DNA of 64,000 bases from Gemmatimonadota bacterium (GCA_022823365.1 JAJDXG010000014.1:1-64000), one strand, 5' to 3'. Counted from the first letter of the stretch, positions 34,087 through 44,037 are shown. Numbers and translations are program-made. Notes: generated by a model from the letters alone, not told the origin.

Positions 34087-36833
34087 GCATTCGGCACACG
34101 ACGACGATCCGGCACTCGAAGACCATTCGGCGCACGATGACTATTCGAAAGATGGCACGCGCGGCCTTGGCGATCGCGGCGACCGGCCTCCTTTCGGGAG
34201 CCCCTGCCGCGGCACAGGAGTGGGATGTGCAGCTCCCCGCCGACGCGGGCAGCTACCCCACGGGCGATCTGTTCATCAGCAATCTCGAGGCTCTGCACAC
34301 GGCGGCCGGTCCCGTGCTGGAGGGAGTCTCGATCCTCATCCGGGGCGGGATCATCGAGGGCATCGGGGCCGGCCTCACGGCGCCGGAAGGCGTGCGCGTC
34401 ATCGATGGGACGGGTCTCACCGCGATGCCGGGCATCGTCGACGAGCACTCGCACACCGCGCTTGTGGCCGGCAACGAGGGCACCGCGCCCATCGTGCCCG
34501 AGGTGCGGGTCCTGGACGCGCTCACGACCGAGGACTTTGGGATCTACCGGGCGCTGTCGGGCGGGGTGACGACCGCGCGCATCATGCACGGCAGCTCGAA
34601 CCCGATCGGCGGCCAGAGCGCCGTAGTAAAGATGCGCTGGGGGATGGACGCCACGGAGCAACTGCTGATCCCCGGCGCGCCCAGGTTCGTGAAGTTCGCG
34701 CTCGGAGAAAACGTGACCCGAAAGGCTGCTCCGCCGAGCGCCAATTCCCGGTTCCCGATGAGTCGCGCGGGCGTCGAGGCGATCTACGTCGAGGCGTTCA
34801 CCGCCGCGCAGGCCTACCGGGCGGAATGGGACCGCTTCCGCGAGAACCCGGGCGCCTTCCCCGCTCCGCCGCGCCGGGATCTCCGGCTCGAGGCGCTGGT
34901 CGACATCATGGAGGGGCGCATCCGCATCCACGCGCACTCGTACCGCGCGGACGAGATCCTCATGCTCATCCGCGTCGCGGAACGGTTCGGATTCAGGATC
35001 GACGTGTTCACGCACGTCATGGAGGGTTACCGGGTGGCGACCGAGATGGCGGAGCACGGGGCCGCCGGCTCGACCTTCTCCGACTGGTGGCAGTACAAGC
35101 TCGAGGCGTACGAGTCGATCCCGCACAACGCCGCGATCATGCACCAGCACGGCGTGCTCACCGCGATCAACTCCGACATCCCCTCGCTCCAGCCCTTCAT
35201 GCACCGGGAGATCGTGAAGCCGGTGAAGTACGGGGGCGTGAGCGAGCTGGAAGCGCTCCAGATGCTGACGCTCTTTCCTGCCCGGATGATGTACCTGGAC
35301 GACCGGGTCGGAAGCCTGGAGGAAGGCAAGGAAGGCGATGTCGTGCTGCTCGACGGATCACCCTTCGATTCGTTCAGCCGCGTCGAGAAGACGATCGTGG
35401 ACGGAATCGTCTACTACGATGTGGATGACGAGGAGGGGACGCGGGGCGAGCCCGTGCGAGCGGTCACGGATATCGTTGCGGCGCCGGCCACGCCGCGGAC
35501 ATCAACACCTGGCGACGGCCCGGACGCTGGCGATGGCTCGGAGTCGGGAGCCGGGCGCGCGCCCGGCGTGAACGGCGCGAACGGAGAAGCGCGGCCGCTC
35601 CCGCCCGCTGCACAGGAAGCCGCGACGGCCCTGGTGGGCGGAACGGTTCACACGGTGTCGGGCGGCACGATTCCGGACGGGGTAGTGCTCGTCCGGGGCG
35701 GCACAATCGAGGCCGTGGGCACGCGGTCCGAGGTGCAGATTCCCGCCGATGCCGCGCGGGTCGAGGTGACCGGGCGGCATGTCTATCCGGGCATGGTCGA
35801 CCCGTTCACCACGCTCGGCCTTTTCGAGTTCGGCGCGGTCGGCCAGGCCACCGACATCGCCGAGATCGGGGACTACAACCCCCACATCCGCGCGCTCGCG
35901 GCCGTGAACCCCTACTACCCCAGCCTGAACGTGGCGCGGGCCAACGGCATCACCACCGTTCAGACGGCCCAGGGCGGCGGTGTGGTGCGGGGTACCGGCT
36001 CGGTCATCCAGCTCAACGGCGGGGACACCTTCGAGAAGGTGGCCGTGGCTCCGGAGGCGGCCCTGATCGTCGATCTGCCGTCGGGTCCCGAGGGCGACGA
36101 GGATGAAGAGCCGGAGCTCGACGCCAGCGCCATGGAGGACCTCGTCGACCTGTTCGAGCGCGCCCTCGCCTACGGAGAGAACCCGTCCACCTCCGACGAC
36201 CCGACCGCGCCCTTCGAGGCGAACACGTGGGGCGGAGAGGCCGTCCTGCTCGACGCGCTTCAGCCGGCGCTCCGCGGCACGGTGCCGGTCTTCTTCTCGG
36301 TGGACACGGCCTGGGAGATCCGCACCCTGTTCGTCTTCCTGGACGCGTTCCCGGCGATCGACCCCGTCGCGCTGGGCGGGCGAGAAGCCTATCGCGTGGC
36401 TTCAGACCTGGCCGCGCGGAGCATCCCGGTGATCCTGACAGGCACACTCCAGGCACCCGGCGACCGCGATGTCGCCGTCACTTCAGGCTACCGGAACGCC
36501 GGGCTTCTGCACCAGGCGGGCGTCGCGGTCTCGTTCTCGACGGCCAGCGACGCGGATGTCCGCAACCTCCCCTACCATGCGGCGCTCTCGGTGGGCTTCG
36601 GGCTCCCCGAGGATGCCGCGCTGCGTGGCGTGACTCTGGGCCCGGCGGAGGCGCTGGGTCTGGGAGACCTCATGGGGAGCATCGAACCCGGCAAGCGGGC
36701 GGATCTGCTGGTCACGGACGGATCCCCGCTGCAGTCGCTGACGCGGATCGAACGCATGTGGGTCGGAGGGCTCGAGGTGGATCCCCGCGCGAACAAGCAC
36801 GACCGCCTGTGGGCGGCGTTCCGGGGTCGGTAA
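34083..36833 (+). CDS. Exported two-domain amidohydrolase
   Basis: This 916-aa protein fuses two amidohydrolase domains. The first (about 45-450) has the metal ligands: GIVDEHSHTAL near residue 120, RIHAHSYRADEI near 280, DVFTHVMEGY near 307 and INSDIPS near 363, so it should be an active metal-dependent hydrolase of the imidazolonepropionase/prolidase type. A Gly/Ser/Pro linker (residues 465-510) leads to the second domain, which has GGTVHTVSGGTIPDG and YPGMVDPFTTLG but lacks HxH, like the preceding gene. GGGAGGTG just upstream supports ATG 34083; this gives an unusual N-terminus with repeated TIR(H/R) before the signal peptide (ARAALAIAATGLLSGAPAAAQ). Substrate probably a small peptide or amide in the periplasm. 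Confidence 0.85.
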   Translation: MSIRHTTTIRHSKTIRRTMTIRKMARAALAIAATGLLSGAPAAAQEWDVQLPADAGSYPTGDLFISNLEALHTAAGPVLEGVSILIRGGIIEGIGAGLTAPEGVRVIDGTGLTAMPGIVDEHSHTALVAGNEGTAPIVPEVRVLDALTTEDFGIYRALSGGVTTARIMHGSSNPIGGQSAVVKMRWGMDATEQLLIPGAPRFVKFALGENVTRKAAPPSANSRFPMSRAGVEAIYVEAFTAAQAYRAEWDRFRENPGAFPAPPRRDLRLEALVDIMEGRIRIHAHSYRADEILMLIRVAERFGFRIDVFTHVMEGYRVATEMAEHGAAGSTFSDWWQYKLEAYESIPHNAAIMHQHGVLTAINSDIPSLQPFMHREIVKPVKYGGVSELEALQMLTLFPARMMYLDDRVGSLEEGKEGDVVLLDGSPFDSFSRVEKTIVDGIVYYDVDDEEGTRGEPVRAVTDIVAAPATPRTSTPGDGPDAGDGSESGAGRAPGVNGANGEARPLPPAAQEAATALVGGTVHTVSGGTIPDGVVLVRGGTIEAVGTRSEVQIPADAARVEVTGRHVYPGMVDPFTTLGLFEFGAVGQATDIAEIGDYNPHIRALAAVNPYYPSLNVARANGITTVQTAQGGGVVRGTGSVIQLNGGDTFEKVAVAPEAALIVDLPSGPEGDEDEEPELDASAMEDLVDLFERALAYGENPSTSDDPTAPFEANTWGGEAVLLDALQPALRGTVPVFFSVDTAWEIRTLFVFLDAFPAIDPVALGGREAYRVASDLAARSIPVILTGTLQAPGDRDVAVTSGYRNAGLLHQAGVAVSFSTASDADVRNLPYHAALSVGFGLPEDAALRGVTLGPAEALGLGDLMGSIEPGKRADLLVTDGSPLQSLTRIERMWVGGLEVDPRANKHDRLWAAFRGR

Positions 36834-36905
36834 GCCGGACGGCCGGGGGTTGTCACGATCCACGGGGCGCACTCGCCCGGATCGGTGCCCCCGGGCCGGC
36901 TTCCC

Positions 36906-38960
36906 TTACCCCCCGTCCTCCTGCGTCACCGCCCTGGTCCGGTACTTGTCGAACCACGCCTTGATGTAGAGCTGCGTCATGATCCGGTGCGATACGGAGC
37001 GCGAGCCGTGGTACTCGTCCGGAATCTTGACGTGCATCGTCTCCTGGCCGAGCACCTTGAGCGCGCGGTAGAACTCCTCGGCCTGGGGCATCGGGGTGCG
37101 CAGGTCCTCGACGCCCGAGAGGAGCATCGTCGGGGTGGTGACGTTGCCGACGTAGTGCAGCGGTGACCGCTCAGCGTACTCCACGGGGTCCTCCCAGGGA
37201 TAGGAGCGGAAGCGGCGGTACCAGCCCGACCCGTCCGTCGTCCCCACGAAGGAGTGCCAGTTGATGACCGGCCGCTGCGACACGGCCGCGCGGAACCGGT
37301 CCGTATGGCCGACGACCCACGCGGTGAGGACGCCGCCACCGCTGCTTCCGGTGACGAACATGTTGTCCTCGTCGATGAAGCCGCGGTCGATGGCCGCGTC
37401 GACGCCGGCCATGAGGTCGTGGAAGTCGTTGCCGGGATAGAGGTAGTTGATGCCGTTCACGAAGTCCTGGCCGTATCCGGTGCTGCCGCGCGGATTGGTC
37501 CAGAGCACCGCGTAGCCGTCCGCGGCGAAGTTCTGCCAGTTCCAGTTCCAGCGCACGGTGTACATCGAGACCGGTCCGCCGTGGATCCAGAGCAGCAGCG
37601 GGTACTCCCGGCCGGGCTCGAAGTCGGCGGGCTTCATGAGCCACCCCTGCACAGGCCAGCCGTCGACGGACTCGGTCCAGATCTCCTCGACCTCGCCGAG
37701 CTTGATGTCGGCCAGGACGTCCTCGTTATAGTCGACGAGTGTCTCGAGCTCGTCCGGATTGTCCAGGTCGAAGGTGACCAGGTAGTTCGGGCGATAGAAG
37801 GTCGAGTTGGTGGCGGCCACCCGGCCATTGTCTGCGATCGAGACGCCGGTGATGTAGTGGACGCCGTCGGTGACCTTCTCGATGTCACCGCCGGTGGACA
37901 CGAAGTGGAGGTTCGACGAGCCCTCCTCGCCCAGCGTGTAGTAGAGGCCGGAGCCGTCCGGCGCCCAGGTGACGCCGCTCGGGGAGTTCTTGAGGTTGCC
38001 GGCGAGCATCCGGCTGCCCGAGCCGTCCGCGTCCATCAGATAGAGGTGCGACAGGTTGCTGTAGTTATCGTTCTGGTCGTAGCCGGTGTACGCGATCATG
38101 CGCCCGTCGGGGGACGGGACGGGGCCGTTGTCGGGGCCGAGCCGGTCGGTCAGCGCGGTGATCTCGAGCGTCGCGAGGTCGATGGCGTGCACCTCGGAGT
38201 TGCCGCGCTCATAGCCCTCGTCGGGAATGAGGTCGCCGCTGAAGTAGAGCTTCGTGCCGTCCGGCGCCCAGCGCGGATTGCCGTGCGAGGTGTCGCCGAA
38301 GGTGATCTGGCGCGGGGTGCCGCCGAGGTCCGCGTCAACGATGAAGATCTGCGTGTTGCCCCTGCGCGTGTACCCGGTCCCGTCGCGCTGCCAGGCGATG
38401 CGGTCCTCCACCACGGCCGGCTTCGCCAGGTTCGCGCCCGGCGGGAAGGCGGGCATCGTGATGGGCAGCGGGGACCCGGTCTCCGGGATGAAGCTCGTAA
38501 ACGAGATGTGCGCGCCGTCCGGCGACCAGCGGATCCCCCCGGGGGCCCGGTCGAGGTTGGTGAGCTGCTTGGTCTCGCGCGTGTCGAGCCACATGACGTG
38601 GATCTGACTTGTCCCGCTCTTGTCGGACAGGAAGGCGATGCGCGTGCCGTCCGGCGACCAGATCGGCGACGACACCTCGAAGCTGCCGGTCTCGAGCTCG
38701 CTGATCCGCCGCGTGGACAGATCCATGATCATCAGTTCGCTCTTGTTCCGGTCGTTCATCTTGTCGACGCTCCCGCGCGTAAACAGGATGTAGTTGCCGT
38801 CCGGAGAGATGCTCGGGCTGCCGACCGACTCCATCTCCATGTAGGTGTCCATGTCCAGGAGGCCGCCGGGCTGCTGCGCGGCCGACGGGGCCGGCAGGGC
38901 GAGGGCGACCATGAGGGCGAGAAACGCGGAGGCGGTGCGGAAGTGGCGGCGGGAGGTCAT
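36906..38960 (-). CDS. Exported S9-family prolyl oligopeptidase-like peptidase
   Basis: This 684-aa protein has a signal peptide ending APSAAQ, then an N-terminal propeller of WD40-like PD40 repeats (SPDGNYILFTRG, SPDGTRIAFLSD, SPDGAHISF, APDGTKLYFSG) and a C-terminal alpha/beta-hydrolase domain. The catalytic Ser is in VTGSSGGG near residue 540, the Asp in SGVEDLRTP near 620 and the His in DEYHGS near 650. It probably cuts short peptides in the periplasm (dipeptidyl or acylaminoacyl peptidase type). ATG at 38960 has AAGGAGA upstream. It is convergent with the amidohydrolases. Confidence 0.92.
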   Translation of the reverse strand: MTSRRHFRTASAFLALMVALALPAPSAAQQPGGLLDMDTYMEMESVGSPSISPDGNYILFTRGSVDKMNDRNKSELMIMDLSTRRISELETGSFEVSSPIWSPDGTRIAFLSDKSGTSQIHVMWLDTRETKQLTNLDRAPGGIRWSPDGAHISFTSFIPETGSPLPITMPAFPPGANLAKPAVVEDRIAWQRDGTGYTRRGNTQIFIVDADLGGTPRQITFGDTSHGNPRWAPDGTKLYFSGDLIPDEGYERGNSEVHAIDLATLEITALTDRLGPDNGPVPSPDGRMIAYTGYDQNDNYSNLSHLYLMDADGSGSRMLAGNLKNSPSGVTWAPDGSGLYYTLGEEGSSNLHFVSTGGDIEKVTDGVHYITGVSIADNGRVAATNSTFYRPNYLVTFDLDNPDELETLVDYNEDVLADIKLGEVEEIWTESVDGWPVQGWLMKPADFEPGREYPLLLWIHGGPVSMYTVRWNWNWQNFAADGYAVLWTNPRGSTGYGQDFVNGINYLYPGNDFHDLMAGVDAAIDRGFIDEDNMFVTGSSGGGVLTAWVVGHTDRFRAAVSQRPVINWHSFVGTTDGSGWYRRFRSYPWEDPVEYAERSPLHYVGNVTTPTMLLSGVEDLRTPMPQAEEFYRALKVLGQETMHVKIPDEYHGSRSVSHRIMTQLYIKAWFDKYRTRAVTQEDGG

Positions 38961-39243
38961 ACGGGTCTCCTTGGGGTGCTGCGAGTCGCGCGCGGGCTCA
39001 GACGACAAGCATAGCAGATGGGCCATGGTCCGCGCACGCGCCCCTGCCCTCTCCCGAACAACACGCTCACACCGCGTAACCGTTCGCGAGATCCTGTATG
39101 TTGATGTCGCCGTCTTGTACGTTGTCATGTATGATACTTGTATTATCCTGTGGGTTGCGGACCTCATTCCTTGCAAGCTGAACGGTCGTCGCACAGATTT
39201 CAATGATGATGATCGCCTCTGACTGCGTGGCGGTTTTCCGCAC
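38961..39243. other. AT-rich divergent intergenic region
   Basis: The stretch 39090-39160 is much richer in A and T than the surroundings and holds several partial promoter hexamers (TTGATG, TATGAT, TATTAT), none with good spacing. It separates the peptidase from the flavoprotein gene. Confidence 0.4.
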
Positions 39244-40620
39244 ATGAACGAGACGATCCCGCAGCGAATCGCCATCATCGGCGGAGGCATATCGGGGCTC
39301 GCGGCCGCGTGGGCGCTCGACCGCCACCCGGACCGGTTCGACTTCCGGCTGTATGAGGCCCGGGACCGGATCGGCGGAAATGCAGTCACCGCGGACATGC
39401 CCCAGCGTGACGGCAGCTCCATTCCCTTCGACATCTCCGTCACCGCCTGCATACCGTCGGTATACCGGCACATCATGCTGCTGATGGAGGAGTACGGCAT
39501 CGAGTTGATCGATACCCGTTTCAGCTACAGCGTGAAATACCGGGGCGGCATCTATGCCCACGATTTCGACTCGGGCATCAGGGAGCAGTTGCAACCCGAG
39601 ATTGCCAGGTTTCAGCGAATCCTCGGATGGCTGCACCGGTTCGGCTGGCTGACCCGGTCCCGGTCGAAGTTCCTGAACGCCCTCAATCCCTTCAACTACG
39701 TCAGCATGGGGACGGTCCTGAACCTGGCCGGATTCTCCGGAGACTTCAGGTACAAGGTGCTGAAGCCCATGTTCGTCAACTTCCTGATGGCGACGAACGT
39801 GTTCGACATGCCGGCGGCGCTCTTCTCGCGGTACCTCGAGTTTTTCGACATCGAGTCGGCCACGCCCATGCAGACCTGGGACCAGGGGACGCGGCGCATC
39901 TACGAGAATCTGACCGCGACTTTCCAGGACCGGATCTACCTCGACCGGCCAGTGCGGAAGGTGTATCGTCATTCGTCTCATGTGGTGGTCGAGGACGAGG
40001 ACGGTGCCAGGGAGACATTCGACGAGGTGATCTTCGCATGTAACGCGAACCAGACGCTGATGATGCTCGACGAACCCACGCTGCTCGAGCGCTACATTCT
40101 CTCGTCGGTGCGCTATGAGAGCGAGCTCCACAACCACACCATCATCCATTTCGACGCCTCGGTGCTCCCGGACAACGAAGTGAAGCCCCTGACGACGCGG
40201 AGCAACCACATAGAACAATACGGCGCCAGGCCGGACAACTATGAGATCACCTATATCATGCACAATCAGCAGCCGTGGGCCGGCCGGTCCGACCGGCCCT
40301 GCCTGGTGACCTACAATCCCATCAGCCGAATCGATAATCGGAAAATCATTGGAACGTGGTGGTTCCAGCACATCGTGCATGACGTGCGCCACGTCGCATG
40401 GCTGGTGCCGCTATTCCGCAGGATCCAGGGCCGGCGGCGTACCTGGCACTGCGGCGCGCATACGCTCATCAACAGTCAGGAAACCTGCTTCGTCACCGGG
40501 CTCGCCGCCGCGACACAGCTCGGCGCGGACTATCCCTTCGACGATGCCGAGGCGAGGCGCTCGTTCAATCACTACGGGAGCATCCTGCACGGCTGGCGCT
40601 TCCGGAAGGCGAAGGGCTAG
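39244..40620 (+). CDS. FAD-dependent amine-oxidase-like oxidoreductase
   Basis: This 458-aa flavoprotein has the dinucleotide-binding motif IAIIGGGISGLAAAWAL at residues 9-25 and the second glycine motif YEARDRIGGNA. The body resembles the NAD(P)-binding protein family that accompanies cyclopropane-fatty-acid synthases (KYRGGIYAHDF, CHAN-like FACNANQTLMML, HNTII-like HNHTIIHFD), and the end has FVTGLAAATQLG. Substrate unknown. The 240 bases upstream, shared with the divergent peptidase, are unusually AT-rich and probably hold promoters. Confidence 0.82.
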   Translation: MNETIPQRIAIIGGGISGLAAAWALDRHPDRFDFRLYEARDRIGGNAVTADMPQRDGSSIPFDISVTACIPSVYRHIMLLMEEYGIELIDTRFSYSVKYRGGIYAHDFDSGIREQLQPEIARFQRILGWLHRFGWLTRSRSKFLNALNPFNYVSMGTVLNLAGFSGDFRYKVLKPMFVNFLMATNVFDMPAALFSRYLEFFDIESATPMQTWDQGTRRIYENLTATFQDRIYLDRPVRKVYRHSSHVVVEDEDGARETFDEVIFACNANQTLMMLDEPTLLERYILSSVRYESELHNHTIIHFDASVLPDNEVKPLTTRSNHIEQYGARPDNYEITYIMHNQQPWAGRSDRPCLVTYNPISRIDNRKIIGTWWFQHIVHDVRHVAWLVPLFRRIQGRRRTWHCGAHTLINSQETCFVTGLAAATQLGADYPFDDAEARRSFNHYGSILHGWRFRKAKG

Positions 40621-40686
40621 GCCACCTGCCGCTTGTCGTATTCCTCCGAACCGAGTAGCATTGCAGTGCTACCACGAGGAGGTTCA

Positions 40687-40914
40687 ATGGTTCGAAGTGT
40701 GAAGCTGCGGCGCATGGGTGGGTCGGTCGGGGCTACCCTGCCGAAGGACATGGCGGAACGCCTTCGCCTCGCCGCCGGCGACGAGGTGCTTGCCGTCGAG
40801 ACCGCCGACGGGATCCTGCTCAGCCCATACGACGCAGACGTTGAGGAGGCGCTGGCCATCGCCGCCGACGCTCAGAAACGGTACCGGAGAGCCCTTCGAG
40901 AACTCGCGAAGTGA
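40687..40914 (+). CDS. AbrB/MazE-family antitoxin
   Basis: This 75-aa protein has a SpoVT/AbrB-type swapped-hairpin domain: VKLRRMGGSVGATLPKDMAERL and GDEVLAVETADGILLSP. ATG at 40687 follows GAGGAGG. Its stop overlaps the GTG of the Doc-type toxin, so the two form one toxin-antitoxin operon; the antitoxin is expected to repress it. Confidence 0.85.
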   Translation: MVRSVKLRRMGGSVGATLPKDMAERLRLAAGDEVLAVETADGILLSPYDADVEEALAIAADAQKRYRRALRELAK

Positions 40915-41315
40915 CGCCGCCGGAACCACGCTGGGTTCCCCGCCTTGTGCTCGAGGCGGTCCACCTCGACCAGCTTCGCGAACACGGGGGCCTGCTCGGC
41001 ATCCGGGACGAGAACGCGCTCGAATCGGCGCTGGCTCGGGCGAGGCAGAGATGGACGTACGACGACAGGTCGGATTTCCCGCGTCTCGCGGCCGATTATG
41101 TCTTCGGAATCTGCACCAGCCATCCGTTCCGCGATGGAAACAAGCGGATTTCGTTTCTGGCCGCGGTCGTCTTCCTGGGCCTCAATGGATTCGACCTCGT
41201 CGCAGATGATCGTGAAGTCGTGAAGATGATGCTGGCCGTGGCATCGGGGAAGCTGGACGAGGAGGCGATCGCGGACTGGATCCGGTTGCGAACCCGCCTC
41301 CGAGCGGACACCTGA
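40911..41315 (+). CDS. doc: Doc (death-on-curing) Fic-family toxin
   Basis: This 134-aa toxin carries the Fic/Doc core HPFRDGNKRISFL near residues 68-80, with the catalytic His and the phosphate-binding DGN(K)R. Doc phosphorylates and inactivates elongation factor Tu. The N-terminus IREHGGLLGIRDENALESAL-like pattern is typical. GTG at 40911 overlaps the antitoxin stop by four bases. It is separated from the following aminotransferase by 24 bases and could be cotranscribed. Confidence 0.9.
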   Translation: MTPPEPRWVPRLVLEAVHLDQLREHGGLLGIRDENALESALARARQRWTYDDRSDFPRLAADYVFGICTSHPFRDGNKRISFLAAVVFLGLNGFDLVADDREVVKMMLAVASGKLDEEAIADWIRLRTRLRADT

Positions 41316-41339
41316 CGAAGATCGCCGGGAGGAAGACCC

Positions 41340-42644
41340 ATGAACACCACTCGACGCAGCTTTCTTCGCCGGTCGGCGGGCGCGCTGGCGCTGGCTCCGG
41401 TGGTTCCCGTAGGGCAGCTCGCCGTTCTCGGCGGGAGAGATGGCGCGGGCTCGGCGGCAGCCGGCTCCTTTTCGCTCCAGGAGGCTTGGGTGGCCCGCGC
41501 CCGCGCCGAGATCCCCGCCTCGACCGGCAGCCTCTATTTCCAGACGGGCGGGATCGGGCCCTCCCCCGAGCCGGTCATCGACCACGTCCGGGAACGCCTC
41601 GCGTTCCAGAACCAGAGCCCGGCCGAGCCGCGCATTGCGACCGAGATGACCCGCATCGAACCCGACCTGAGGGCGCAACTTGGGCGGGTATTCGGAGCCG
41701 GGACGGAGGAGGTCGCGCTCACGCACTCTACCTCGGAGGGGATCTCCATCGTCGCGTGGAGCCTGAACTGGCGGGCGGGGGACGAGGTCGTGATTTCTAA
41801 CACGGAACATCCCGCCAACGTCATCCCCTGGTACGTCCTGCGGGACCGGTTCGGGATCGTGATCCGCGAAATCGATCTGAGCACGGGCACAGGGCTCCTC
41901 GACGAAGTCCGCGGCCAACTCTCCGACCGCACGCGCATGGTGAGCGTCAGCCACGTGTCCCGGAACAACGGGCGGACGCTGCGCACAGACGAATCCGCGG
42001 AACTGGGCGCGCTGCTCCGCTCCCGCGGCGTGCGCTACCACCTCGACGGCGCGCAGGGCCCCGGCTGCGTCCCCACCGACTTCCGCGCACTGGGCTGCGA
42101 CTGCTATTCCACCTGCGGGCACAAGTGGCTGCTCGGCCCGAAAGGCACGGGCGCGCTCTTCGTGCGGCGGGAAGCGCTCGACGAACTGCGGCTCAGTTGG
42201 GCCGGCTCGCACAGCCACGCGACCATGGACTACGAAGGCGCGTACACCCTGCTCCCCAGCGCCGCCCGCTACGAATTCGGCACCCGCGCCCTCGCGGACT
42301 TCGCCGGCTTCGCGCGCGCCGTCGAGTGGATGGAGGACATCGGCCTGGCGAGGATCGAGGAACGGATCCAGTCACTGGTCGACCATGCGGTCGATGCCGT
42401 CGACGGCACGGACGGGCTCGGCGTGTCGTCGCCGCGCACGCACCCGGACCGTTCGGGCGTGTTCGTCCTCCAACTCCCCGCAGGGTGCGACGCCACGGAA
42501 CTCTACAACGACCTGCGGGACGACGACGGCGTTCTCGGCTCACCGGTGCGGCAGCCGCGCGATTTCCGCCTGTCGATCCACTTCTTCAACACGCGCGACG
42601 AGATCGACGCAGCGATCGATGCGATTGCGGCACGGTGCGGGTGA
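41340..42644 (+). CDS. Tat-exported class V aminotransferase-like PLP enzyme
   Basis: This 434-aa protein begins with a twin-arginine signal (TTRRSFLRRSAGALAL) and continues with a fold-type I PLP domain. YHLDGAQGPGCVPTDF holds the PLP-binding Asp and CGHKWLLGPKGTG the Schiff-base Lys at residue 262. It resembles isopenicillin N epimerase and cysteine desulfurase-like proteins (SNTEHPANVIPW, SHVSRNNGRTLRTDE). Export of a folded PLP enzyme by Tat is typical for this subgroup in Gemmatimonadota and Bacteroidota-like genomes; the substrate is unknown. ATG is preceded by GGGAGGA. Confidence 0.85.
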   Translation: MNTTRRSFLRRSAGALALAPVVPVGQLAVLGGRDGAGSAAAGSFSLQEAWVARARAEIPASTGSLYFQTGGIGPSPEPVIDHVRERLAFQNQSPAEPRIATEMTRIEPDLRAQLGRVFGAGTEEVALTHSTSEGISIVAWSLNWRAGDEVVISNTEHPANVIPWYVLRDRFGIVIREIDLSTGTGLLDEVRGQLSDRTRMVSVSHVSRNNGRTLRTDESAELGALLRSRGVRYHLDGAQGPGCVPTDFRALGCDCYSTCGHKWLLGPKGTGALFVRREALDELRLSWAGSHSHATMDYEGAYTLLPSAARYEFGTRALADFAGFARAVEWMEDIGLARIEERIQSLVDHAVDAVDGTDGLGVSSPRTHPDRSGVFVLQLPAGCDATELYNDLRDDDGVLGSPVRQPRDFRLSIHFFNTRDEIDAAIDAIAARCG

Positions 42645-42695
42645 ACGCCGCGGGAACCGAAGACACACCCGGGATCGACGAAACGAAATAAATAG

Positions 42696-42732
42696 TTCGT
42701 CTAAATGAAAGTTTGGGATCCGTCCAAACGAA
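42696..42732. promoter_or_regulatory. Operator-like pair downstream of the DUF4143 gene
   Basis: TTCGTCTAAATGAA at 42696-42709 and TCCGTCCAAACGAA at 42719-42732 are imperfect palindromes of the form TTCGT-N4-ACGAA, exactly 23 bases apart. The same pair with the same spacing occurs before the start of the gene at 44038-44074, in the same orientation. Confidence 0.6.
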
Positions 42733-42765
42733 AATACAAGGCGGCATCCGACGCCACGGGATCGC

Positions 42766-44019
42766 CTAGTCCGCGCCCCCCACCAGCCGCCGCAGGGGCA
42801 CCGCAAACAGCCGGTCGCCAAACGGTACCGTGGCTTCCCCATCGTACAGGACCACGCCTCCGGCGAATCGCTCGCCCAGTGCCTCCCGGAGCTTGCGGAG
42901 ACCGCGAAAGTCCCCTGCCCGCACCGTTCCCGACGCTTTCACCTCGACGCCCGCGACCCCGGTAGCGCCACGCTCGATGACGATGTCGACCTCCGCCCCG
43001 TCCTTGTCACGGAAGTGGTGGAAGGACATGCGCGCATCGTTCCAGCTGGCCTGTCGCCGAAGTTCCTGGAACACGAAAGTCTCGAGAAGCTGGCCAAACA
43101 AGCTGCGGTCGTAGGCCAGTGCCGGACCGTCCAGGCCGAGAAGCGCGGCGGCGATTCCCGTATCGCACAGGTGCAGCTTCGGCCGCTTGATGAGCCGGCT
43201 CAAGCGGTTGCTGTGCCAGGCCGGAACGCGCTCCAGAAGAAAGACCCGCTCAAGCAGCGTCGTGTAGTCGCGTATCGTGGGCCGACTCACCTCGAAAGGC
43301 GCGGCCAGATCACTCGCATTGAACATCCTCGCGGTCTGGCTGGCGGCACCGGCGAGCAACCGCGGCAGGATCTCGAGCTTCCGGATGCTCGCCAGGTCGC
43401 GCACATCGTGCTGGACCAGGGCATCGACGTGATCGTTGTACCAGTTGGCCCTCCGACGTCCCGGCGGGCGGGTGAGTGCCGCCGGATACCCGCCCGCGAC
43501 GATGCGAACGGGAAGATGGTCGCCCAGCCGGGCGGTGTGTTCGATCGCGAACCGGGCCGCAAACAGGCCATCAAGGAAATCGGAGTCACGCTGTTCCAGC
43601 TCGCATTGTGCCAGCGGATGGAGCCGGAGCGTCTGCAAGCGACCAGCCAGCGACTCCGAGAGTTTCGGCACCAGGAGCACGTGCGTGGAGCCGGTGAGCA
43701 GGAATCGTCCGGGAGTGCGCCGCCGGTCGATCTCCATCTTGAGGGCGGTGAACAGCGAAGGAGCTCGCTGCACCTCGTCCAGAATGACGCGCGCGGGTAG
43801 ACCGGCGGCGAATCCCAGCGGATCCTCCTCGGCGGCGGCGCGCACCACGTCGTCGTCAAAAGTGACGTACCTGTATCCGCGCGACGCTCCCACGATGCGG
43901 GCCAACGTGGTCTTCCCGCACTGGCGGGGCCCGTGAATCAGGACGGCCGGCGAGTCGGCGAGCGCTTCGAGCAGATGCGGCTCGACGAAACGGGGATAGA
44001 GGGTGGTGTCGATCATCAT
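42766..44019 (-). CDS. AAA ATPase with DUF4143
   Basis: This 417-aa protein has an N-terminal AAA domain (Walker A HGPRQCGKTTLAR near residues 28-40, Walker B RVILDEVQRAP, sensor FLLTGSTH) and a C-terminal DUF4143 nuclease-like domain (FVFQELRRQ, HFRDKDGAEVDIVIE, VAGVEVKAS). The EVD...ExK arrangement suggests a PD-(D/E)XK fold. These ATPases are widespread, often mobile and without settled function. ATG 44019 or 44016 is the start. The gene is bracketed by two copies of a palindrome pair; the upstream one lies where an operator would be. Confidence 0.85.
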   Translation of the reverse strand: MMIDTTLYPRFVEPHLLEALADSPAVLIHGPRQCGKTTLARIVGASRGYRYVTFDDDVVRAAAEEDPLGFAAGLPARVILDEVQRAPSLFTALKMEIDRRRTPGRFLLTGSTHVLLVPKLSESLAGRLQTLRLHPLAQCELEQRDSDFLDGLFAARFAIEHTARLGDHLPVRIVAGGYPAALTRPPGRRRANWYNDHVDALVQHDVRDLASIRKLEILPRLLAGAASQTARMFNASDLAAPFEVSRPTIRDYTTLLERVFLLERVPAWHSNRLSRLIKRPKLHLCDTGIAAALLGLDGPALAYDRSLFGQLLETFVFQELRRQASWNDARMSFHHFRDKDGAEVDIVIERGATGVAGVEVKASGTVRAGDFRGLRKLREALGERFAGGVVLYDGEATVPFGDRLFAVPLRRLVGGAD

Positions 44020-44037
44020 CCAAACGCAGGATACAAG

